This document shows, piece by piece, positions 1 to 6,962 of a stretch of DNA of 20,274 bases. Origin of the DNA: an uncultured Bacilli bacterium (GTDB lineage Bacteria > Bacillota_I > Bacilli_A > RF39 > UBA660); assembly GCA_934162265.1 (NCBI GenBank), contig CAKPHZ010000024.1, positions 1 to 20,274 of the forward strand, read 5' to 3'. Position numbers and translations under genes: made by a program. The notes under the pieces were generated by a model, which ran no database searches, was not told where the DNA came from, and saw only the letters and a list, made by a program, of their open reading frames with translations. Each line of letters starts with the position of its first letter. Position 1 is the first letter of the stretch.

Positions 1-35
1 CTTTTGTGCGCTTTTTATTAGAAAGAAGGAAAATA

Positions 36-1796
36 ATGAAAACAATAGAAAACAATACCATTACTAAAGAAAATATTGGACAAACCCTAGAATTATATGG
101 CTGGGTTCAAAAGAAAAGAGACCTAGGAGGAGTTATATTTATTGACTTAAGAGATAGAAGTGGACTAATCCAATTAACCATTCGTCCAGAAAATAAAGCA
201 TACGAAATAGCAAGTCGTTTAAAAAACGAATATGTCATTAAAGTAATTGGTACAGTTCAAAAAAGAGAAAAAGCAAATCCTAACATGAAAACTGGCGAAA
301 TAGAAATCGATATTCAAGAATTAGAGATAATTAATACTTCTATAGAAACTCCTTTTGAAATTAAAGATGATACCAATGCTCTAGAAGATACTAGATTAAA
401 ATATCGTTACTTAGATTTAAGAAGACAAAGCTTGAAAGATAAAATAATGACAAGAGCAAAAATTACAAGATCAATCAGAGATTTTCTCGATAATGAAGGA
501 TTTATTGATATAGAAACACCAGTTTTATGTCGATCAACTCCAGAAGGAGCAAGAGACTACTTAGTTCCTAGTCGCATCAATAAAGGAAACTTTTACGCCT
601 TACCACAATCTCCTCAAATTTTAAAACAACTATTAATGGTAAGTGGCTTTGAAAAATATTATCAAATTGCTAAATGTTTCCGTGATGAAGATTTAAGAGC
701 AGATCGTCAGCCAGAATTTACTCAAGTTGATGTTGAACTAAGCTTCGTTGATGAATTTGATGTCATGAATGTAATTGAAAAATTAATTGCTAAAGTATTT
801 AAAGAAATTAAACAAGTAGAAATCAAATTACCACTAAAAAGAATGAAATACAACGATGCAATAAAAAATTATGGTAGTGATAAACCAGATCTAAGATATG
901 AAATGCCAATTCAAGAAATTACAAATATTTTTAACAATACTTCAATAGAATTCTTAAAAAAAGTAATCGAAGAAAAAGGAATCATTAACGCTTTAGTATT
1001 AAAAAATAAAGCCGATAAATATTCAAGAAAAGAAATTGATAAATTAACAGACTTCGTAAAAACTTATAAAGCAACTGGTCTTGCTTACATTAAAGTAGAA
1101 GATACTTTATCAGGAAGCATTGTTAAAAACTTAAACGAAGAAGAAATCAGTACTTTAAAAAGTCAATTAAATTTAGAAAAGAATGATATTGTATTTATCA
1201 TTAGTGGAGCATACAACATAGTAAAAACAAGCTTAGGAGCTTTAAGATGTAAATTAGCAAAAGATAATCAAATGATTAACAATAAAGAATATCAAATGTT
1301 ATTTATAACAGACTTCCCAGTATTTGAATATAGTGAACAAGAAAATAGATATGTAGCTTGCCATCATCCCTTTACTGCACCAAAAGATGAAGATATTGAT
1401 AAATTACTAACAGACAAAGCCAATTGCTATGCTAAAGCATATGATATTGTCATCAATGGCTATGAAGCAGGAGGAGGTTCAATTCGTATTCATAATCAAG
1501 ATACCCAAAAAATTATGTTTGAAGCACTAGGCTTTACTGATGAAGAAGCCAAAGAAAAGTTTGGATTTCTAATGGAAGCATTCAAATATGGAACACCACC
1601 ACATGGAGGATTTGCTTTAGGACTAGATAGATTAACTATGTTACTCACTGAAACAGATAATATTCGTGATGTTATCGCATTCCCTAAAACAGCAAGTGCA
1701 TCATGTCTATTAACAGAAGCTCCAAATGTTGTATCAGAAAAACAATTAGAAGAATTAGGGTTACAGTTGAAAGAAGAAAAGAAAAATGAAAACTAA
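36..1796 (+). CDS. aspS: Aspartyl-tRNA synthetase (AspRS), class II
   Basis: Charges tRNA-Asp with aspartate in the cytoplasm, using ATP. Seen: an N-terminal OB-fold anticodon-binding domain over about residues 15-105, class II motif 2 (FRDEDLRADRQPEF, near residue 214), an inserted bacterial GAD-type domain at about 280-420, and motif 3 (GFALGLDRLTMLL, near 524), followed by the family-typical FPKTASAS stretch. The length of 586 aa matches bacterial AspRS. The ATG at 36 is chosen because AGAAGGA (24-30) precedes it at good spacing; an in-frame GTG at 6 has no ribosome binding site. Its last 11 bases overlap the next gene, so the two are probably translationally coupled. The promoter, and any T-box, would lie left of the window. 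The specificity class (AspRS rather than AsxRS) was not resolved. Confidence 0.97.
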   Translation: MKTIENNTITKENIGQTLELYGWVQKKRDLGGVIFIDLRDRSGLIQLTIRPENKAYEIASRLKNEYVIKVIGTVQKREKANPNMKTGEIEIDIQELEIINTSIETPFEIKDDTNALEDTRLKYRYLDLRRQSLKDKIMTRAKITRSIRDFLDNEGFIDIETPVLCRSTPEGARDYLVPSRINKGNFYALPQSPQILKQLLMVSGFEKYYQIAKCFRDEDLRADRQPEFTQVDVELSFVDEFDVMNVIEKLIAKVFKEIKQVEIKLPLKRMKYNDAIKNYGSDKPDLRYEMPIQEITNIFNNTSIEFLKKVIEEKGIINALVLKNKADKYSRKEIDKLTDFVKTYKATGLAYIKVEDTLSGSIVKNLNEEEISTLKSQLNLEKNDIVFIISGAYNIVKTSLGALRCKLAKDNQMINNKEYQMLFITDFPVFEYSEQENRYVACHHPFTAPKDEDIDKLLTDKANCYAKAYDIVINGYEAGGGSIRIHNQDTQKIMFEALGFTDEEAKEKFGFLMEAFKYGTPPHGGFALGLDRLTMLLTETDNIRDVIAFPKTASASCLLTEAPNVVSEKQLEELGLQLKEEKKNEN

Positions 1797-3207
1797 TTTA
1801 GAAGTGGCAATTATATTCAAGAAAAAAAGATTAGCCAATGGAATTTTAAACTATATTCCTCATCATGTTGTTGTTGGAAGAAAAGATGAAACAACAGAAG
1901 AATTCATTACAATAAGTGGAAAAAAATATAATTACATGTTAGATTTAGAACAAAACTATGGGTATGGACTTAGGCAAAAGATTATTATCCCAAAAGAAGA
2001 TCAAAAATTAATCAAAGCATCTCCCAAAGAATACATCAAAAATTACGCCTTAGGATACTTTGAAGTCATAAAAAATTTTAAATATTTATTTTCCGTTCCT
2101 GAAATTGGAGATTATGATAATGTAGCACTATATTGCTTTACACCTCATAATCCTAATCCCTATTATACAGTAGATGCAGATTTACCATTAGCAAAAAAGA
2201 TTTTAAAAAGAGGCGAATTATTTGATGCAAAAAAAATAGTAACAGAATTAAAAAGTAAAATTATTGGGCAAGATAAAGCCATTGAAGATATTATCTCTAT
2301 TTTGTGGCAAAATTCAAGAAGTGAGGTCAAAAACAACATTCTTCTCATTGGACCAACAGGAGTAGGAAAGACGGAGATAATTAGAAATATCACAAAAAGT
2401 TTAAATATTCCTACTGTCATTACTGATGCAACCTCCCTAACAGCATCAGGATATTTAGGCGGAAACGTTCAAGATATCTTAGTTCAACTCATTCAAAATG
2501 CTAATAACGATATTGCAAAAGCAAGTAGGGGAATTATTTTCATTGATGAAATTGATAAAAAAGCTAGTACAACCATAGAAGCTAATGCCCAAATAGGAAC
2601 AACATCTATCCAAGATGAACTCTTAAAACTTTTAGAAGATGGAGAATATAGAATTAATTTAGGAGACAATTTATTTCCAAATTATATTACGATAAATACC
2701 AAGAATATTACCGTAATAGCAACAGGTGCATTTACAGGATTACAAAAGAAAAAACAAGAAAAGAAAACAACAATAGGATTTAATCAATCAGAAGATATTT
2801 CAACAAAACAAGAACCAATTACAACAGAAGATTTATATCAATATGGAATCAAAAAAGAATTAGTAGGAAGACTTACCAACATCATTGAACTAAATCCATT
2901 AACAGAAGAAAATTTAATTCAGATTTTAAAAAATCCTCATAATCAAACCATCCAATCCAAAATCCAAATCTTAAATGATTTAAAAATAAAACTCCAAATT
3001 GATGAAGAAGTTTATCAAGATTTAGCAAAAGAAGCTATAAAAAATGATACAGGAGCAAGAGCCTTAATTGGTTGCGTGGATAATCTATTCAAAGAACCAT
3101 TTACCAAAATAAGCCAAGAACCAGCAGCATATAAAAGTCTAACATTAAAGAAAAAGAGTCAAGAAAATCCTAAAGGATATATTCTAGAAAAGAAAGAAAC
3201 TATCTAG
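1786..3207 (+). CDS. ClpX-like AAA+ unfoldase lacking the zinc-binding domain
   Basis: An AAA+ ATPase of the ClpX/HslU type, 473 aa. Seen: Walker A GPTGVGKT (189-196), pore-loop sequence GYLG (222-225, in the position of ClpX GYVG), Walker B IIFIDEIDK (250-258), a ClpX-type IGF loop (330-332), an arginine finger in LVGRL (R362) and sensor 2 in DTGARAL (R425). ClpX family knowledge says the pore loop pulls substrate and the IGF loop docks on ClpP, so the protein may feed ClpP. In place of the N-terminal four-cysteine zinc domain of ClpX are about 140 residues that I do not recognise, containing a single cysteine. The ATG at 1786 overlaps aspS by 11 bases. It is probably a ClpX paralogue with its own substrate or adaptor set, or the only ClpX of this lineage; the window cannot tell which. 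Confidence 0.85.
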   Translation: MKTNLEVAIIFKKKRLANGILNYIPHHVVVGRKDETTEEFITISGKKYNYMLDLEQNYGYGLRQKIIIPKEDQKLIKASPKEYIKNYALGYFEVIKNFKYLFSVPEIGDYDNVALYCFTPHNPNPYYTVDADLPLAKKILKRGELFDAKKIVTELKSKIIGQDKAIEDIISILWQNSRSEVKNNILLIGPTGVGKTEIIRNITKSLNIPTVITDATSLTASGYLGGNVQDILVQLIQNANNDIAKASRGIIFIDEIDKKASTTIEANAQIGTTSIQDELLKLLEDGEYRINLGDNLFPNYITINTKNITVIATGAFTGLQKKKQEKKTTIGFNQSEDISTKQEPITTEDLYQYGIKKELVGRLTNIIELNPLTEENLIQILKNPHNQTIQSKIQILNDLKIKLQIDEEVYQDLAKEAIKNDTGARALIGCVDNLFKEPFTKISQEPAAYKSLTLKKKSQENPKGYILEKKETI

Positions 3208-3242
3208 CATATATTTCTTTTTCATGTATATTCAATAAAAAC

Positions 3243-3264
3243 CCTCATAAAATGAAATGAGGTG
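3243..3264 (+). promoter_or_regulatory. Small hairpin that covers the ribosome binding site
   Basis: CCTCAT (3243-3248) and ATGAGG (3257-3262) form a perfect 6-bp stem with an 8-base loop. The 3' arm contains the Shine-Dalgarno sequence GAGGTG (3259-3264) of the gene starting at 3271. If it folds, it would hide the ribosome binding site and dampen or condition translation. The stem is short, so the effect is inferred. Confidence 0.4.
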
Positions 3265-3270
3265 AAAAAC

Positions 3271-3585
3271 ATGAATAAAGAATTACCCAAAATGTATCAC
3301 AATAAAATTAATAAAACAGTAAATAGTATTCAAAAAGTTTATAGTAGTATAGAAAATCACAAAAATAATGAGTTAAGACAAAATAAGTATTCTTCAATTT
3401 CTATTGATCAAAAAATTGAGCAGATTTTTCAAGAAAAAGATTTTGTCTATAAAGCAGATGTAGAAATTATTACAGATACAGAAACCATCAGAAAAAGAAT
3501 TGTTGCTAGAAATCAAAATAATTTAATTACTATTGACAATGAATATATCCCTATCTCCATCATAAGAGATATATATAAAGTTTAA
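3271..3585 (+). CDS. Hypothetical 104-aa protein
   Basis: I do not recognise this gene. It encodes a small soluble protein rich in Lys, Asn and Ile, with no signal peptide, membrane segment or cysteine. The first half (about 1-55) looks helical and polar. The second half (about 57-104) looks like alternating beta strands, for example YKADVEII, ITIDNEYIPISIIRDIY. The ATG at 3271 has GAGGTG six bases upstream and is preferred over the in-frame GTG at 3262, which lies inside that ribosome binding site. It sits between the ClpX-like gene (63-bp gap) and murD (35-bp gap) on the same strand without a clear promoter or terminator, so it is probably in the same operon. The intact reading frame and good ribosome binding site support a real gene; its function is unknown. 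Confidence 0.7.
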   Translation: MNKELPKMYHNKINKTVNSIQKVYSSIENHKNNELRQNKYSSISIDQKIEQIFQEKDFVYKADVEIITDTETIRKRIVARNQNNLITIDNEYIPISIIRDIYKV

Positions 3586-3620
3586 AAAAAATTAAGTATT
3601 ATAGAAACGGAAGTGCAAAA

Positions 3621-5009
3621 ATGAACGAAACATTCCAAGAATTTTTAAAAGATTTAACCAAACAAAAAATTGCCATCATTGGAGCAGGAGTCAGCAATGT
3701 TCCTTTAATTCAAAAATTAGTATCACTTGACTGTGATTTGACTTTATTTGACCAAAAAGAAGAAGAAAATTTAAATGAGGAAATTCAAAAATTAATTCAA
3801 AAGGGAACTTTAAAAGCATCTTTAGGCGAAAAATACTTAGAAAGATTAAACCATTTTGATATCATCTTCAGAAGTCCAAGCTTTCTACCTAGTAATCCTT
3901 ACCTAAGAAAAGAAAAGAGTAGGGGGGCTATTATTACTAGTGAAATCGAAGAAGTCATTCGCTATGTCCCATGTAAAACAATAGGAATTACAGGTAGCAA
4001 AGGAAAAACAACAACAACAACTATCATTACCCATATATTAAAAGAATTAGGGTATCATGTTTTTACGGGAGGAAACATAGGAACACCTCTCTTTAATCAA
4101 ATTGAAAACATGAAAAAAGAAGATATTGTTGTTCTAGAATTATCTAGTTTTCAATTAATGGAAATGTCAGTTTCTCCTGATATTGCAGTAATTACCAATA
4201 TCTCTCCTGATCATTTAGATGTACATGGAAGCTACGAAGAATATATTAACGCCAAAAAATATATCTTTAAAAATCAAAGTATAAACAATAAATTAGTTTT
4301 AAATCATGATGATGAAATCGTCAAAAACTTTTCAAAAGAGGCAAAAAGCCAAGTATCTTTCTTTGGCAATCAAGAAATAAAAGATGGCTTTTATTTAAAA
4401 GAAGACAAAATCTACTATAATGAAGAAAAAGTAATAGATACTAATAACTTAATGCTAAAAGGAAAACACAACTATTTAAACATTTGTGCTGCCTTAAATG
4501 CCACCAAAGAATTTTTACCAGACTTAGCTAAAATCGAAGATCTAGTAAAAAGCATCAAAAGTGTACCACATAGACTAGAATTTGTAAGAGAGATAAACGG
4601 AGTAAAATGGTATAACGACTCTGCTAGCACAACACCAGATAAATGCCTAGGAGGCTTATATGCTTTCTCTGAAAAAATTGTCTTAATCGCTGGAGGAAGT
4701 GACAAAAATATTCCTTATACTCCATTAGCCAAACCAATCTTAGAGAAAGTTTCTAAATTAGTATTATTCGGTCAAACTAAAAACAAAATCTATGATGCCG
4801 TAATGGAAGAAAAAAAGAAACAAGGAAACAACACTTTACAAATCTATGTTCTAGATGATTTAGAAAGCGCCATCGATATCGCAAATAGAGTAGCAACTGA
4901 CGGAGAAGTCGTATTATTTTCTCCAGCAAGCGCTAGTTTCGATATGTTTAAAAACGCTTATCAAAGAGGGGATATTTTCAAAAAAATAGTAAATGATATA
5001 AACGAATAG
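3621..5009 (+). CDS. murD: UDP-N-acetylmuramoyl-L-alanine:D-glutamate ligase
   Basis: Adds D-glutamate to UDP-MurNAc-L-Ala in cytoplasmic peptidoglycan precursor synthesis, using ATP. Seen: an N-terminal Rossmann-type UDP-binding domain opening with KIAIIGAG (about 16-23), the Mur-ligase P-loop GITGSKGKTTT (about 122-132), LELSSFQL (172-179), NISPDHLDVHGS (193-204), PHRLEFV (316-322) and NDSASTTPD (332-340), and a C-terminal domain with LFSPASASFDMF. The NDSxATTP-like form is usual for Bacillota MurD. The 462-aa length is normal. The ATG at 3621 has only a moderate ribosome binding site (GGAAGTG). It is the only mur gene in view, separated from the usual division/wall cluster. Its presence shows the organism makes peptidoglycan. 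Confidence 0.95.
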   Translation: MNETFQEFLKDLTKQKIAIIGAGVSNVPLIQKLVSLDCDLTLFDQKEEENLNEEIQKLIQKGTLKASLGEKYLERLNHFDIIFRSPSFLPSNPYLRKEKSRGAIITSEIEEVIRYVPCKTIGITGSKGKTTTTTIITHILKELGYHVFTGGNIGTPLFNQIENMKKEDIVVLELSSFQLMEMSVSPDIAVITNISPDHLDVHGSYEEYINAKKYIFKNQSINNKLVLNHDDEIVKNFSKEAKSQVSFFGNQEIKDGFYLKEDKIYYNEEKVIDTNNLMLKGKHNYLNICAALNATKEFLPDLAKIEDLVKSIKSVPHRLEFVREINGVKWYNDSASTTPDKCLGGLYAFSEKIVLIAGGSDKNIPYTPLAKPILEKVSKLVLFGQTKNKIYDAVMEEKKKQGNNTLQIYVLDDLESAIDIANRVATDGEVVLFSPASASFDMFKNAYQRGDIFKKIVNDINE

Positions 5010-5024
5010 AATCTCTATTTTTTT
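5005..5024 (+). terminator. Possible weak intrinsic terminator after murD
   Basis: AATAGA (5005-5010) pairs with TCTATT (5014-5019) around a 3-base loop and is followed by a T run (5018-5024). The stem overlaps the murD stop codon and has only one G:C pair, so termination is likely partial. Confidence 0.4.
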
Positions 5025-5025
5025 C

Positions 5026-5054
5026 TTGACAAAAAGCCCTTTTTATAGTAAAAT
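5026..5054 (+). promoter_or_regulatory. Sigma-A promoter of greA-tig
   Basis: A perfect -35 box TTGACA (5026-5031) is followed, after exactly 17 bp, by TAAAAT (5049-5054), one mismatch from TATAAT. Transcription should begin near 5061, about 20 bases before greA. This separates greA-tig from the murD operon. Confidence 0.85.
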
Positions 5055-5081
5055 TTTGAAATAGTTGAGGAGGAATACACA

Positions 5082-5558
5082 ATGAAAAATAATGAAAAAG
5101 TATATTTAACCGATCAAGGTTTTTTAGAATTAGAAACAGAATTAAACGATTTAAAAAATGTCAAAAGACCTGCTGTTATTAAAGCATTAAAAGAAGCAAG
5201 AGCATTAGGAGATTTATCCGAAAATGCTGATTATGATGCAGCAAGAAATGAACAAGCACAAGTAGAAGGAAGAATACAAGAACTAGAAAAGATAATGGAA
5301 AACGCACACATCATTGAAAAAAATTCAACAGATGCTGTATGTCTTGGTTCCACAGTAAAAATTGAATATATCGAAGAAGATGACGATGATACAGAAGAAT
5401 ACATGATAGTAGGATCAAAAGAGGCTGATCCATCAAATAATAAGATTTCAAACGAATCTCCACTAGCTAAAGCCATCATGAATGCTAAAGCAGGAGATAT
5501 TCGTGCAGTAGAAAGCCCAAATGGAACATATAATGTTAAAATTGTAGAAATATTATAA
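5082..5558 (+). CDS. greA: Transcription elongation factor GreA
   Basis: Rescues backtracked RNA polymerase by stimulating cleavage of the nascent RNA 3' end through the secondary channel. Seen: an N-terminal antiparallel coiled coil (about 1-80) carrying the family signature GDLSENADYDAARNEQ, with the acidic tip residues D44 and E47 that hold the catalytic Mg2+, then a C-terminal FKBP-like domain (about 85-158) with SPLAKAIMNAKAGD. The length of 158 aa is typical. The ATG at 5082 has a strong AGGAGG-type ribosome binding site. It is the first gene of a two-gene unit with tig, 20 bases downstream. An unusually acidic patch (EEDDDDTEE, about 98-106) sits in the loop region of the C-terminal domain. 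Confidence 0.96.
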   Translation: MKNNEKVYLTDQGFLELETELNDLKNVKRPAVIKALKEARALGDLSENADYDAARNEQAQVEGRIQELEKIMENAHIIEKNSTDAVCLGSTVKIEYIEEDDDDTEEYMIVGSKEADPSNNKISNESPLAKAIMNAKAGDIRAVESPNGTYNVKIVEIL

Positions 5559-5578
5559 AAAATACTTAGGAGGAAAAA

Positions 5579-6811
5579 ATGAAAAAAGTAGTAAATTACA
5601 AAGCACAAAAAGAAGATTGGGAAAAAGCAAAAGATCAAGCTTTCAAAAAAATAAGTCCAAAATATAAAGTAGATGGATTTCGTAAAGGAAAAGCACCAAG
5701 AAATATCTTCGAAAGAAACTTCCCTGGTCAAATCGTAATGGAAGCAGCAGATATCTTAATTGACCAAGAGTACAAAAGAATCTTAACTGAAGGAAAAATC
5801 TTACCAATTTTAGAACCAAAAATTGATGTAGTAAAGGTAGATGATAACGAATTAGAAGTTAATTTTTCATTTATTTTAGAACCATCAGTAACTTTAGGAG
5901 AATATAAAAATTTAGGAGTTAAAAAAGAAACTGTTAAAGTATCTAAAGAAGAAGTACAACAAAAAATTGATGAATTATTAAAAAATTATACCGAACTTGT
6001 TATCAAAGAAGAAGGATCAGTAGAAAATGGTGACGTTGCTGTTATCGACTTCGAAGGATTTAAAGATGGTGTTGCTTTCGACGGAGGAAAAGGAGAAAAC
6101 TATTCATTAGAAATCGGAAGTCACTCATTCATTCCTGGATTTGAAGAAGGAATCATTGGAATGAAAAAAGGAGAAGAAAAAGATTTAACTCTAACTTTCC
6201 CAGAAGAATACCAAGAAGAATCTCTAGCAGGTAAAGAAGTTGTCTTCAAAGTAAAAGTAAATGAAATCAAAACAAAAGAAGTACCAGAATTAGATAAAGA
6301 TTTCTTCGAAGATTTAGGTATGGAAGATGTTAAAACTAAAGAAGACTTAGAAAAGAAAATGAAAGAAGAAATCAAAGCCCAAAAAGAAGAAGAAGCAGAA
6401 AAGAAATATGTTGATGCCCTATTAGAAAAAGCTGTTAGTAATATGACTATCGAATTAGATGAAGAAATCATCGAAGCAGAGGCTGAAGCAATGTACAATG
6501 ATTTCATGAATCATATGTCTGCTCAAGGAATTACAGAAGAACTATACTTAAAATATGCTGGAACAACTAAAGAAGACATTGTTGATCATATGAAGAAAGA
6601 AGCAGAAGTTAGACTTAAAAATAGTTACTTATTAAACGCAATCATCAAAGAAGAACAAATCGAAGCTGATGAAAAAGAAGCTTTAGATCAAATCAAAGAT
6701 TTAGCACAAAAATACAATATGACAGAAGAAGATGTAAAATCTTCACTTGGTGGAGAAGACGCTGTAAAATATGACATCAAAGTAAGAAAAGTAATTGATT
6801 TAATGAAATAA
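5579..6811 (+). CDS. tig: Trigger factor, ribosome-bound chaperone (short N-terminus)
   Basis: Binds the ribosome exit tunnel and assists folding of nascent chains; it also carries a peptidyl-prolyl isomerase domain. Seen: the ribosome-binding loop GFRKGK at residues 33-38, an FKBP-type PPIase domain at about 150-235 (GDVAVIDFEG to FKVKVNEIK) and a long charged helical C-terminal domain (about 240-410). The 410-aa length is slightly short. In typical trigger factors the GFRKGK loop lies near residue 44, so about 10 N-terminal residues (the first beta strand) are missing. The start cannot be moved upstream, because AGGAGG (5568-5573) lies five bases before this ATG and greA ends at 5558. Co-transcribed with greA and ended by a clear terminator. 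Confidence 0.95.
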   Translation: MKKVVNYKAQKEDWEKAKDQAFKKISPKYKVDGFRKGKAPRNIFERNFPGQIVMEAADILIDQEYKRILTEGKILPILEPKIDVVKVDDNELEVNFSFILEPSVTLGEYKNLGVKKETVKVSKEEVQQKIDELLKNYTELVIKEEGSVENGDVAVIDFEGFKDGVAFDGGKGENYSLEIGSHSFIPGFEEGIIGMKKGEEKDLTLTFPEEYQEESLAGKEVVFKVKVNEIKTKEVPELDKDFFEDLGMEDVKTKEDLEKKMKEEIKAQKEEEAEKKYVDALLEKAVSNMTIELDEEIIEAEAEAMYNDFMNHMSAQGITEELYLKYAGTTKEDIVDHMKKEAEVRLKNSYLLNAIIKEEQIEADEKEALDQIKDLAQKYNMTEEDVKSSLGGEDAVKYDIKVRKVIDLMK

Positions 6812-6821
6812 ATAAACATAC

Positions 6822-6848
6822 AAGCTTAGGTATTATCCTAAGTTTTTT
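6822..6848 (+). terminator. Intrinsic terminator of greA-tig
   Basis: CTTAGG (6825-6830) and CCTAAG (6837-6842) form a stem around a 6-base loop, extended by a G.T wobble and two A:T pairs, and followed directly by TTTTTT. It lies ten bases after the tig stop codon. Confidence 0.88.
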
Positions 6849-6867
6849 GTTCGATAAAACAGATAAG

Positions 6868-6883
6868 TCTCTATCAGTATTTT
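6868..6883. repeat. Copy of dispersed motif (AAAATACTGATA), long form
   Basis: The 16-mer TCTCTATCAGTATTTT occurs here, between the tig terminator and mutS, and again exactly at 17663-17678. Its inner 12-mer, read on the - strand as AAAATACTGATA, also occurs at 9529-9540 and 19531-19542. The function is unknown. Confidence 0.75.
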
Positions 6884-6926
6884 TTGTAAACAAAGAATTA
6901 AAAATACCACGAATTCCCATTTTTTC

Positions 6927-6935
6927 TGGTATACT
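6927..6935 (+). promoter_or_regulatory. Extended -10 promoter of mutS
   Basis: TGGTATACT reads as an extended -10 (TG-N-TATACT) 27 bases before the mutS start. No convincing -35 box lies 17 bp upstream, which is tolerated when the TG extension is present. The upstream greA-tig terminator means mutS needs its own promoter. Confidence 0.55.
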
Positions 6936-6962
6936 TATATAAGCAAGAAAAGGTGAAGTAAA

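Noticed and set aside
6..35. Earlier GTG start for aspS
   Set aside because: There is no ribosome binding site before it, while the ATG at 36 has AGAAGGA at good spacing and gives the normal N-terminus.
1..35. Tail of an upstream gene such as hisS
   Set aside because: Only 35 bases are present and no frame shows a recognisable C-terminus.
5231..5731. 166-codon open frame antisense to greA and tig
   Set aside because: It is the reverse reading of two strong genes, rich in Phe and Ser from Lys/Glu codons on the other strand, with no ribosome binding site. The other antisense frames (for example 2163-2420, 6121-6507, 7808-8035, 16486-16692) were dropped for the same reason.
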